A DNA stretch of 64,000 bases. Source: Closterium sp. NIES-65. Its lineage: Eukaryota > Streptophyta > Zygnematophyceae > Desmidiales > Closteriaceae. Below the pieces are notes generated by a model. The model made no database searches, was not told the origin of the DNA, and was given only the letters and a program-made list of their open reading frames with translations. The translations under genes and the position numbers were made by a program. The stretch covers positions 558,001-622,000 of the forward strand of contig CANXME010002096.1 of the NCBI GenBank assembly GCA_948144175.1, read 5' to 3'. Of this stretch, positions 53,991 to 64,000 are shown one piece after another; position 1 is the stretch's first letter; each line of letters begins with the position of its first letter.

Positions 53991-54992
53991 CGAAGCGCTA
54001 CTCGGGTAGGAGCGAAGCGCGCTCCGGGCAGGAAAAAAAATCGTGATGGGCCCTAGGCAGCATTCCCACTCGGGAACCTGCTCGATACCATGACGAGAAA
54101 TGAGAATGGATGAATGAACTATGAAACAGTTGGGTACAAGTACTAACCCTAATTGGGTTGTACCCCTTATGGGCTACCCCACTACAGCCTACACAAATGT
54201 ATAAGCTATAATGTTCTGACAGAGAGAGGAGAGAGGAGGGCGTCGGCGGTTTCCTGCGGGTGCGCTCCCGCCACTCCCTCACCCTCCCCCCCACAGCGAC
54301 AGTCGCGTATGGGGCGATAAAGGGCGACGGCAGGTGCTGCTAACGGCTCACAGTAGCCACCCCGTCACACCACCTCCCCCACTGCCCGCCACGCCCACGA
54401 CCTCCCCCCACAGCAGAAGCACGCACGACAGTAGCAAGTGCGACAGCTGCAGCGGGACCGGGGGGAGGGTGGGCGGGGACAGTTGCTCGAGCGCGACGAT
54501 CGGGACAGAGGGCCGAAACGGAGGCGAGACGAAGGGGCGACGGGGCAGCGCGGCCGCGAACGACGGGGCGACTAGGCAGCGCGACAAGCAGAGCGCCGCC
54601 TTCGCCCCGTCGATCGCGCAGACGATTATGACCGTCGCGGATTTCAACGCGACGGTCGCACTGGCGGCACGATCGCAGCAGAAAATCGTTGGGAGGGAGG
54701 GCCGCCATGACAGGGTCGAAAATCGGTGGGCCCATTGATCGAAAACTAAATCTGATACCATGTCAAATGTGTAGATTAATCTTAGGCGCCATGGCTAGGT
54801 CTTTAGGAAGACGAGAGTAGCGAGGGAGAAGTTTCACCAACAAAAGAGGTTGTTCACTATAGAGCGAGCAGTACAAATAAGCAATAATGAAGAAAGGTGC
54901 ACCACCAAACAGAAATTTATATGAGTACAGTATTCTACACTACAGGCAGTTATAGAACAATATATAGAATTATATATTATTCTGACAAATGT

Positions 54993-55503
54993 AATTGCGA
55001 AGTAGAGTTTTAGTAGCTCCCAAGAACTTCACTGCTCCTAAGCCTTGCGTCTTACAACGGGATTAATGGTTTACTAGCGTGTGAGTAAACGCGAATCATG
55101 CTGGGAAAGGGACTCGCCGGTTAGGGGGCAACGAACATCACAACAAGCAAGGCAAATACAGAACCTGTAAGAGGGCGTCAAAGGGATTAGGGTAAAGAAT
55201 GCACAGTGATACAACAGGCCTCGGAAAGCAATGTCACAAACAGCTATCGAATTTAATGTTGCACGGTCCGAACCCTAAAAGTTACATGGGCAGCAACAGG
55301 CATAACACATCTCTCCCAGCATGAATGTAGCAGATTGCATCGCCGGTCTTTGCAATAGTCGACTGATCTGAAGCTGTCGCAATAACATGCATCCATGCAG
55401 CTGTTGTTTCACGACATGCTGAGAAGCGACCTGCCACTGTCATATTTAACAATTGCCATGTGCGATCACAGGGACAGTGGTCACAAGTGATTGGCGATCG
55501 CAT
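54993..55503. other. Host flank of the nested insertion, no gene seen
   Basis: Mixed-composition DNA directly to the right of the AATGT repeat. Stop codons are frequent in all frames and no domain is recognised. Confidence 0.4.
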
Positions 55504-55651
55504 GGCATGTGGTCGCTGCTGCTCATCGCAAGGCATGTGGTCGCTGCTGCTCATCGCAAGGCATGTGGTCGCTGCTGCTCATTGCAAGGCATATGGTCGC
55601 TCCTGCACATCGCAAGGCATGTGGGCGCTGCTGCTCATCGCAAGGCATGTG
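55504..55651 (+). repeat. 28-bp tandem repeat, five units plus a partial
   Basis: Units start at 55504, 55532, 55560, 55588 and 55616, with a partial one at 55644, each beginning GGCATGTGGTCGCTGCTGCT or a close variant. Because 28 is not a multiple of 3, an open frame across it changes phase at every unit; a 173-codon plus-strand frame (55460-55981) runs through it but looks accidental. Confidence 0.95.
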
Positions 55652-55855
55652 ACCCCGCTACAGTCACATCTGTCAGCGTTACCCATTGCCCTTGGCAGTG
55701 CGGGGAGAGCTCATTACGCTTCCACGCGGATCTGTGTCTTGCACTCGCTTCGCATCCGCGGACGTCACGAGGTTCCAGAACACCCCTTGCAGCTTCGGAT
55801 CCAGCGCCTCTGCCAGCTGGCTACATGCAGCCCTCCCGCGCAATGCGCGCTCGCG

Positions 55856-55999
55856 CTACCGTGCACGCTCCGCCCGCGCCTCGGCCCAGACTACACGGAA
55901 CAGGCGGTAGGCGCAGACGAGAAGCATGGACGCGATGAGCACGCCGAAGGCGAGGAGAATCCCGACGTCCTTGGCCACTAGGAATGGGGCAACGGCTGG
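55856..55999 (-). CDS. Possible terminal exon of a host membrane protein
   Basis: The minus strand encodes a 47-residue piece with one clear hydrophobic helix ('VGILLAFGVLIASMLLVCAY'), a following basic/amphipathic tail ('RLFRVVWAEARAERAR') and a stop at 55858-55856. Just upstream a TAG (56002-56000) closes the frame, and its AG could be a splice acceptor. The composition (Leu/Val/Ala helix, Arg-rich cytosolic tail) looks like a real single-pass C-terminus, but no family is recognised and no upstream exon was found. It could be chance. Confidence 0.3.
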   Translation of the reverse strand, partial: PAVAPFLVAKDVGILLAFGVLIASMLLVCAYRLFRVVWAEARAERAR

Positions 56000-56002
56000 C
56001 TA

Positions 56003-57183
56003 TGGCTTGGCAGGGCATGGCTTATAAGGGCATCTGGAATGCGGAGGGTCAGGCCGTAGGGCAACGACAGATTAGGGTATCATGGGGATGGGTAAGATCA
56101 AGGGTTGGGCATGGCTTGGAAAATAGGCGGCGCGGCGAATCATGCGTGCGGATGCGAGATCTATGTCGTACGATCAGAGCGATCATTGGGCTGAGGTGAG
56201 ATTGGGGCTGCGAGAAAAATGTCGCTAGTGGAAAAGAGATCAGGGTGTGGCGCTGATGCGAGAGCAGCACCCTAGCCGGTAACACGGTCGGCGAAACCTG
56301 ATGCGCCAAGTGGTTGCTGGAAGGACAACCTGCGTTGCGCCTTTTCCGCAAATAGCAATCTATGGTTCACGCCTTTTGACTTGACCTCTGACTGGAAAGG
56401 AGTTGGAGTGGAAGGACGAGACGGGGATGCGACTGGGACTCATAATCTTTCTGCGACGAGTCATTGAAGACTGCCGTGTTTGTAGCAATTGCCGGTAAGC
56501 GTGTGCGAATTGGAGAACCTAATCGACCAGCAACATAGCTCTAGACGTGGGGATATAGCAGGGCGGACTAAGCTTGTTCGTATGTGAGTTGTGTGCCTAG
56601 TCAGAGTGATTACTTGGGCGTGAACTTCGGACGGAATAAGTCTAGTCTGCTTGACAATTAGTACAAGATAGTTTTCAAGTGAACAGTGCTGCCTTGCCAG
56701 CTGATCCTCTGCTCAATATGACTTTGAGTGTCGCTGTCCAATCACAAATCACCTTCTTGCGAGAATGCTCCATTTCGGGTGGTAACATGGTTTTTGATGA
56801 ATTCATATTTATGCATCTTGAACTTGAAAATAGCCACGTAGAACTCGGGCTTTAAAGGACGACATGGGTGAACCATGCATAGACGCTCGTCTTGAGGTGC
56901 TTTTGCATGTTGTGCATCGTATGAATCAGTTAAGTGTCACATTTGGCCCACTGGAATTTGCCACTGGAAGGTTCCAATGGGGCCTAACATTATCGACATA
57001 AGCCCAATTTTGTGTGCTTGAATCGTCAAGGCGAACACATAAACTTGTTTCATTTCAAATATGATCAAAACAAAAATGCGTCATACGTATGCATCCGAGT
57101 GGTAGCCAATTGTTCCCGCTGTTACGACACACCGTGCGCCGTGGTGGGTGAATCATGGTCATTGCGGAACTAAAGAATTCGCT
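56003..57183. other. Unassigned host sequence
   Basis: No gene is recognised on either strand. The GC content falls from about 56500 onwards. GAATCATGGTCATTGCGGAACTAAAGA appears in part here (57149-57175) and again at 57343-57369, on both sides of the solo LTR. Confidence 0.35.
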
Positions 57184-57188
57184 TTCAG

Positions 57189-57321
57189 TGTTAGAACATT
57201 ATAGCTTACTTATTTGTGTAGGCTATAGTGGGGTATCCCATAGGGGGTACAACCCAATTAGGGTTTCCTATTTGTACTCACTTCGTTCATAGTCAATTCA
57301 TTTCTTGTTCTTTCTTTCACA
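57189..57321 (+). mobile_element. Solo LTR (133 bp), copia type
   Basis: TGTTAGAACATTATAGC...TCTTTCACA with the target repeat TTCAG on both sides (57184-57188, 57322-57326). It is similar to the short LTRs of copia B and F and carries TTAGGGTTT (about 57258-57266). No internal region is present. Confidence 0.9.
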
Positions 57322-57373
57322 TTCAGACCATACCATGGTTGAATCATGGTCATTGCGGAACTAAAGAGTCAGT

Positions 57374-60300
57374 TGTTTATGACATTTCACTGGGCTTGAA
57401 GGAAGGATAACCACTCCGACCCCCAATTACACTAAGTTCGGAAAGTGGCGGTCCAGTTGAGCATGGACAATATATGTGGTGAGTTTACGAGACATCTCTA
57501 GGAGGATGTGTCTCAAAGGGAGGCATCCAAAAAATTTGTGATGCCTATTACTACCTATGATCGCAGGATTCACAAGAACGAACTTTGGTATGTATGTTTT
57601 TTTAGGCTACCACATAATCCGTCAAATGCGTACATCGGATGTTTGTGGTCGTGAAATTTTTAATCTCTTTGCTCACGGCTCGAAATGGCGTATGACTGCT
57701 TATAGACATGGGACTTTACATGTAAACCATACTCACATGTTGATGGAACCGAAATCCGTGTAGAACCAGATTGTTATCATAAATTCGTGCTTTTGTAAAA
57801 AAAAATCCTAACCCGAATGTCCTGAATGGCGAAGTGTCTTAATAGTGAAATTACTATTTAGATTTGAGCTGAACGTGAGGCGTGAAATTTCGGAGGAAAA
57901 TGCCGTCTAGAAAGTGGACAACCTACAGGCTACAATAACCGTGTGGAGAACCTAGACTGGGAGTTTGTAAAGATATGTAAAAAATAACTGATATGAAAAT
58001 CCACAAATCCCTATTCCCGCTCGGGACAAACGCGCTGGTCCTCATAATTTTGGATCGACCAATCGCCTAAGTTCAGTTGAGTCAAAAACCTTCACATTAT
58101 TCATATGCGTATACATTACGTGATTGCAATGACATTGGCCGTCGTCACAGTTTTTATCACGTGGATCAAAATCTCTGGCTTAATCTCAGCTATGTTAGGC
58201 CAAGAAAAATATAACGCCCACATCCATTTTGAAAACGTGGTCGATAGAGTTCGAAAAGTTTCGAGCGCCATAAGCGCGCGGCAAGAGAAATTTATGGGAT
58301 CAGGAGGCTAGATATTGACCAAGGTTACAATCTCGTTTCTAGAATTTCTACACTCTCATTTTCGCCACTGTCTCTTCTGGCTCGTGACATATTGCTCCAA
58401 ACTTTTCCGAAGCAGCAATGTTTTTTTTTTTTTTTTTCTGAGGCAGCAATAAATAGTTTCTGAAGCGATTGACCATTGCTCGCATCGAGTGCTTATGGAA
58501 GATTCCTCTTAGGTTTCCGTTTTCCTGGGCGAAGTACAGATATCATCTCTCGCTTATTTCCACTCGGGCTGCGGTCTCAACGAGTAAAAACTAACGAACT
58601 TCTGGGGCAATGTGTACAGCGCGTTCAGACCCTAGGCAATGTTTACAGTACCAGTGTACCGAGCGCCAGACTGCCAGACTGCCGTTGCCCCTCTCGGGCT
58701 ACTTGGTCCACGTCGTGTTGTGCGCATGATGATGCTCTTTCAACCGAGTCCAAGTGTGTTGGTCAATTATACTGTTCTTCATAAACTTGCCCGAAAAAAA
58801 CCAGTACAGCTGTCAAACCTTTGTTCACGTCGCGAAATTCAGTCATCCTGGCTGCCCTGTCCATTTAACCCGCCCGAGCCTCTAGTGGGAAGATGTAATT
58901 GTCCTTACTGGAATGTGGAACACGAAATCCAGATTCCGTACAGCCGAGACCCGAGAACGCTACATGAACTGTACCCATAATCTGCTGGTTCGTGACGAAA
59001 TAAGTCCGAACGAAAATTCCCTGGACCACATTGTACACGTTTTGCCTTGCAATGTCTTCTTCTCTTACTAGCGCACTCATGTGGAATAACAAAACTTTGC
59101 AATGTCTTTGGTGAACCAAGTCTTGTTGATTCACCAGATACAACCTCTGCTCGGCCAGGAGCATAATCTGCAAGAATCTCATTTTTGAGAAAATATTGAA
59201 GGTATCATGTGTTGAAGATGATTGTTACCGCATTTTTATTGTTATAATGTAAGCTTAATCTAACAACAAAAAAAGTCTAGCCCTTTTCAACGTTTTTTTG
59301 TTCCATGGACTTGGTTCACCAAGCTACGTATCATCTAGCCTTTTGATGCCTCACGTGTAAAGATGAAGCACCTGACGCTGTTCTGTCTTGTTGTCGTGGA
59401 CCCACTTGAACCTCCCAAAGTCAATCACGCATACATAGTTTCAACTTAAGAGATTGTTAGTAACGACTCCGCTCTTCCCAACATGCAAGCCTTCAAAAGC
59501 ATGGTTGGATGAGGCTCCGCATAGCAAAAATAAGGCTAAATTTTACATTCCCAGTGCATTCATAGGCAACATCTACGGTTCATCCGTATCTCGACTAATA
59601 ATTATTACGATTGTCTACAAATCTTGCAAATTGAACAAATCTGAACTCATTCATGAAGCCTTCTAGGAAAATGTTTCATGTCGTAAAAATGCTTTCATAT
59701 GATGAAATCATGAAACTTGCCTTTCGTTGTTTTAAATTGTTATTTTTTTCATATTATCTTATTCTCTAAGCCTTTGTTGAATCAATGAGCTCATCCCTAT
59801 TTTCCAAGAAAAACCAAGCTGTAGTCCCTGCATAAATGTTTTGAGCCACCATAAAGTTCCGATGGAACGACCTACGATGATATAATTGGCTATTGGATAG
59901 GGAAAAGACGCAACGTTTGTACGTGAATGTGCCCCCAAAGACGATGTCAGATAGCCGTTTGACCGTAATATGATCCATACCATTTGAAGAAGAGTAGAAC
60001 AACCATGCGGCACATGCAACCAAAAGTATATAAAAATGTACGATGGTATTGAAGCCGTATAACAATGTGGAGCTCGATACGATTCAACCTTGTTGGTGAT
60101 ACATATCAATTACATTGTGGTAGGTCGCATCATTTCGCATAATACCTATATATCATCAAATCTTTATTATATGAATCATAATACGATACTGGTCACAAAT
60201 CTCAGACTGCATTAATTCCATAACATCTATAAGCTATCTTAGAAATATGATATATATATATATTCACTCTCGTACACATTTTGTGATATATATATATATA

Positions 60301-61018
60301 CATATGATAGTTTTAATACTCATTTACTATCACATCAGGCGTACTTGATGGAGGAAGGCGAAATATATTTGCTTAGTTATGCCCATTGACGCCCCTTAAA
60401 TGTTGAATGAATATGTGTATCCTGTGTATACATGTATAGTAAGGTGGGGAGTTAAATGAGCATTGTTTGTGGATACATGTAGATGTATATGTGATTAACT
60501 CAAAGAAGGAACAAATGTGAAAAAAAAAACCGTGCATCGTAAGTACTTTGATTGTGACTGGTTCTAGATGAGATTATGCAATCCTGATATGTAATGGTAG
60601 CAGTTTTTTACAGGATAAGACAAGTCTATGTAATCACATTCTTGCCATACATAAAGGCGGAATGGCTCTGGTGTGAAATAGAAAGGATTTTTTCCACTAT
60701 CTCTTCTGTCAAATTTTCATGCTATTGGGGGGTTTGCCACAGTGAAAACTATCTAGAACCAGGTGTAAAGTCTTGCTAGCAGAATGACAATAGTAAGTCA
60801 ACGTGGGTCAGTCAATCGTTAGAATGGCAGTGACAGCAGGCAACATAGAGAACAACAGAGCCCACCCCTAGTCCAACAGTGTTGGGATTCTTTGGAGCGT
60901 AAGGGGAAAGCATTCTGGACGAGAGGGCCATTATTTTTGTTCAAACATTTCTTTGCCTCTCTCATCTCAACGCGGTTTGAATCCCCCTTCTTGAAGTTTC
61001 GCTCCTAACGCCTGCTCC
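57374..61018. other. Unassigned lower-GC host intergenic sequence
   Basis: No recognised gene, RNA gene or mobile element. There is a T run of about 17 at 58421-58437 and (TA)n patches at about 60250-60300. Frames of 60-116 codons exist (for example 58105-58311 plus, with a hydrophobic start; 59759-60109 minus), but none has a recognisable domain or codon pattern. The part just before 61019 is likely the promoter and 5' leader of the gene at 61097. Confidence 0.4.
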
Positions 61019-61096
61019 TAAGAATATACCAAGCTACTACCACGTGGGAGCTCTTGCGAGGAGGTGCTACCAGGAAAGGCCACCATTGCGTCAATA

Positions 61097-64000
61097 TGTC
61101 CTTAGATTCGACCAAGCAAAGCGGCCAGAGGCAAAACCAAGCAGCAGTTTTGCCAGAAACGGCGCCAGCATCGCCTTCAATATCGGTCCTAACCAACTCC
61201 GATGTGGCTGACGTTTCCGAAAATGCTGATGCAAGCTCCAAGGGTTCCTCTGGAAGGCAGCAGCGTGGTGGCAACGTCGAAGCGCACAGCAGCATTCCGG
61301 ACCCCCGCGAGTCGGAGAAAGGAACCGTGACCACTTCAGCAACCCCGCAGCCGCCGCATCATCACGGCTCGACATCTTTATCGCAGCCAAATGAAACCCG
61401 GGAACACCCAATCGCAGTGCCGCTTGCATCCATCGATTCAGCCACTCTCCAGCAACTGTTTGAACGTCTCGTTAGTAGTATGGGGCCAGCGCGGCCCGAC
61501 GGACAGACACTGTCTGGAACAACCGACCTCTCCAACGTGTCGCGTCAACCGCTGGCGGCGGCGCCACGGAACACGGAGGCTACATTCAACAGCTTTGCTG
61601 TTCCCATTGTCGGAGCGCTGGTAGCACCCGATCAAATCGAATCAAATCCAGCCGGCGGCGGCGGAAGTCTGCGGTTCTACTATTTCACCTTCCCCAACGG
61701 TGTGTGCGGCTTCTTTCAAGCTGACGGACAGACCACTGGCAGTTTGGTATCGACACATGCATCTCCGCCAGAGCCGACCATTGGCTCCAACTTGGGATCC
61801 GCCAACGTCAGTTATTTTCCAGACAGTCAAGCGTCAACGGATGTCAGATCATTCGGCGATGGGTCATCCCGGCCAGCGGCGTGTGGCGGCTCCGAGCAGA
61901 CTGCGGCGTGGGTTGGCGTGGGGGGTCAGGGAGAGATGCGTGTGGGGAATGAGGGAGGGATGCGCATTGCGGAAGGCCAAGATGGAGAGATCCAGATCAC
62001 CACAGCGCCGATATTACAACTGGTGGCGGAGTGTAGCCATCCACCGTACGCTCCTCTCGGTGATATCGGGCAAGACCAGTCCGTTGAAGTAGCAGTGTCG
62101 TCATCGTTTCACGCAGATGCTGATACGATGGATATGGCCCCGCCTGGAGGGAGCGGCTGTAATGCCATTGTGCCTTTTGAACTGGAAGGAGCTACTGAAA
62201 TGCTTGAGAATGATGCTGGTGTGAACGCCGACTTTCACCGCTTGATGGTCCCTCACCAGATGCCTGTTTCGTCCATCACCCCCGGCGCCGCTCCCGAGGG
62301 CTTGCACAATACAAGTGTGGCAAGTGATACCTGCCAGCACAGCAGGCTTAAGGCGGCTGAACCGGACCGGGAACCTGCTGGAGTGAACTGTCTGCCCTCT
62401 GCTGATGTGCTTGCTACCACTGGTGGCACTCTGGAGGCGCAGGCCGTCACAAGCCTTCTTACCCCTTGGGAGGCTCAGCAGCTGCTTGCTGCTGCTGCTG
62501 CTGCTGCTGGGACGAACGGGCCCCATCGTTCCACAACGCTGGACTCATCTCACTTGCCTGGCTCCCTAGACGCTCCCCACCCCCCGCACTACCTTGTACA
62601 GGCTTCAGAGTTTCCTGTCACGGACTCTCCCATCGCCAGAGGTGCTGCTGCCGATGCTGCAGCTCCTTCTGCTGTTTATACTGCCACTCCTTCTGCAGCT
62701 GATGCTGCAGCCGTTGTTGCCGCTGCTGCCGATCGCACTGTTGGTGCCGCTGAATGCACGAATGCAGAAAGCTTGCTCATGGGTGGGTGCGACGACTTCA
62801 CGTCCCTGTTGCTCATGGACCCTTTCAGCCTCGTTGACTCGCTGTCGCTGCCCTATCCCTTCGCCTTCTTGGACTCCTTGCCTTCGGCTGCCAACGCGCT
62901 GAGAGGAGACTCCCCGAGAGGGGATAAGCCAACAGGGGTATTCTCGACGGCTGCGCAAGCAGCAGCTTATGGTGGAGAGGGATCAGGAGGAGATCTTGCA
63001 GGTGCCGCTGGGGTGGGACCATCAAGCGGACAGAACGGAGATGCGGAGGTGGGAGAGGGGCTGCCACAGGCGAGCTTGGACTTCATGGCACAGGAGGAGC
63101 TGTTTCAGGCGCTGCTGCTAGAGGAGGCACCAGAGAGTGCTGCCAGAAGGCTGTTGAGTGCCACGTGTGGTGCGGTGATGCCTGCTGGGCCAGCCATGAA
63201 TCAACTGGGAGATCCTTCTGGGAATCTCACTGTGAATCCGTGTGGAAATCTCATTGGAGATCCATCTGGAGATCCAACGGTCCACAGCAGCCTGGCGTTC
63301 CGCGAAGCCGCTAGTGCACCAGGTGCGGAAACATGCGTGATGCCACGAAACGCTGGTGAATCCAGTGGAACAGGGGTTGCACTTCCAGATGAAGGGAGGC
63401 AGGAGGGAGGCAAGCAGCAGAAGAAGAGGAAGAAGACACAGACGAAGGCTGAGGTGGTGCCATCAATGCAGGGTGGGCAGAAGGATGCTGCTGCTGTGAA
63501 AGTGGCCTTCTCTGAAACCACGAGCACCCCAGTCGCTGAAGCATGCGCAATGCCAAGAAGCACTGGTAGTTCTAGCGATACGGAGGTTGCACTTGCTGTG
63601 GGCAGGAGTGAAGCAGTTTTGAAGGCGGCCGTGGGAGGTGCTGCTGCGGCAGTGGGGAGGGAGGAGGGAGGCAAGCAGCAAAAGAAGAGGAAGAAGGCAC
63701 AGAAGAAGGCTGAGCTGGTTTCATCAATGGAGGTTGGACAGCTGGAAGGAGCTCCTGTGAAGGCGGCCCCACAGGCCAAGAAAGCAAGGAAGCAGAAAGA
63801 TTCACAAGACTCCAAGTCCCCTGGCCAGGGCAACAGTCAGGCACGACCTTCCAGTGTCACGAGTACTGCTCCAGAACCACCAACATCACCAGCACCAGCA
63901 CCAGCACCAGCACCAGCACCAGCACCAGAATCAGCACCAGCACCAGCATCAGCACCTGCACCACCAGAATCAGCACCAGCACCAGCACCAGCAGAACCAA
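61097..64000 (+). CDS. Host gene for a large low-complexity, probably nuclear protein; 3' end outside the window
   Basis: One frame stays open for 968 codons from the first ATG (61097; the nearest in-frame upstream stop is TAA 61019-61021) to the window end. No catalytic domain is recognised. Visible features by residue: Ser/Ala/Gln-rich start (1-110), a possibly folded patch 'SLRFYYFTFPNGVCGFFQAD' (about 195-214), a run of 7 Ala (about 464), an acidic/hydrophobic part 'LLLMDPFSLVDSLSLPYPFA' (about 575-594) that could be an activation region, Gly-Asp-Pro-Ser repeats (about 703-730), and a duplicated segment of about 70-85 residues (about 735-890) carrying the basic cluster 'GGKQQKKRKK' twice (about 772 and 859), probable nuclear localisation signals. 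The end is a Pro-Ala-Glu repeat. A chromatin or transcription role is inference only. An intron within the stretch is not excluded. Confidence 0.75.

Larger units (their letters stand above)
24157..54221 (-). mobile_element. Ty1/copia element B, inserted in A and split by later insertions, broken
   Basis: 131-bp LTRs at 54091-54221 (5', minus) and 24157-24287 (3') differ at 2 positions (1.5%). GAGAG flanks both (24152-24156, 54222-54226). The primer site TGGTATCGAGCA, a stem-loop and a GGGCCC box follow the 5' LTR (about 54040-54090). Parts seen at the high end: GC-rich leader (52960-53990), gag/protease remnants (52028-52830). At the low end: Ala-Pro-Gly hinge (26733-27331), reverse transcriptase (about 24916-26000; 'DFSTAFLQGSLHEEIW'), RNase H (24487-24900) and polypurine tract. 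Not all domains are seen. Several breaks. Confidence 0.85.
23408..54987 (-). mobile_element. Outer non-autonomous LTR element A, enlarged to 31.6 kb by nested insertions
   Basis: 227-bp LTRs at 54761-54987 (5', minus) and 23408-23634 (3') differ at about 9 positions (4.0%). The target repeat AATGT is at 23403-23407 and 54988-54992. The primer site TGGTATCAGATT (54749-54760) and a polypurine tract (ATGGGGGCG, by 23635) are in the right places. Its own interior is only 23635-24156 (CAG/CTG-rich, no gene) and 54227-54748 (CG-rich with a GGTGGGCCCA box at 54725), about 1 kb and non-coding. Everything between is later insertions. It is related by LTR to the solo LTR at 2396-2628. Confidence 0.9.

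Noticed and set aside
55504-55651. CRISPR-like array
   Set aside because: Units are contiguous with no spacers, and the context is eukaryotic. It is a plain minisatellite.
55460-55981. 173-codon plus-strand frame as a gene
   Set aside because: It runs across a 28-bp tandem repeat with no domain. Start choice and composition are unconvincing.
24157-57270. CCCTAA motifs as interstitial telomere repeats
   Set aside because: Single motifs within LTRs, not arrays. They fit telo-box promoter motifs better.

Overview
This window looks like nuclear DNA of a streptophyte green alga. The evidence is plant-type LTR elements primed by initiator Met tRNA (TGGTATC.. primer sites), telo-box-like motifs inside LTRs, GT-AG introns in a hAT transposase gene, high GC and long microsatellites. 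The copia gag opening ('..SVLTFDAEGRAV(D/E)F(D/E)VW(V)DDLQLFLQ' type) reminds me of repeats I associate with zygnematophytes such as Closterium. That is memory plus inference, not a search result. About 53 kb of the 64 kb is transposable elements; only the last ~9 kb looks like host sequence.

Layout. 1-156: 5' end of a minus-strand copia running off the window. 157-3048: old DIRS-type (tyrosine-recombinase) retroelement with a solo LTR in it (2396-2628, repeats GCACA). 3354-16240: decayed hAT transposase gene on the minus strand, with at least three GT-AG introns. It is interrupted by two copia elements (4072-~7018; 7095-14505, repeats TAGTC), and a 1.46-kb non-autonomous LTR element (16573-18028, repeats GTTTC) lies just upstream of it. 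18334-~20540: degenerate copia. 21234-22915: second non-autonomous LTR element (repeats ATCAA).

23403-54992 is one nest of insertions, all resolved by their terminal repeats. The outermost is a small non-autonomous element A (LTRs 23408-23634 and 54761-54987, repeats AATGT). It holds copia B (LTRs 24157-24287 and 54091-54221, repeats GAGAG). B holds a second copia F (5' LTR 51900-52027). F holds copia E (44663-50299), a whole-looking copia D with one 1716-residue reading frame (36692-44428), and a non-autonomous element with identical LTRs (32905-35273, repeats CGGGG). A chromodomain gypsy element (27332-~31540) sits at the B/F boundary. By-eye LTR divergence falls in nesting order (A 4%, B 1.5%, D 0.7%, innermost 0%).

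54993-61018 is lower-GC host sequence with a 28-bp tandem repeat, a possible membrane-protein terminal exon (minus strand), a solo LTR and no gene I recognise. 61097-64000 is one uninterrupted 968-codon frame running off the window end: a probable host gene for a low-complexity, probably nuclear protein of unknown function.

The most novel-looking signals are (i) a stem-loop directly after the primer site of five copia copies, with compensatory base changes; (ii) a set of non-autonomous elements sharing a GGGCCCAC box and related CG-rich leader repeats; (iii) about 23 GTCGAC palindromes in the 1176-bp LTR of copia D; and (iv) a 223-bp insert with 12-bp target repeats carrying tRNA-like halves in permuted order.
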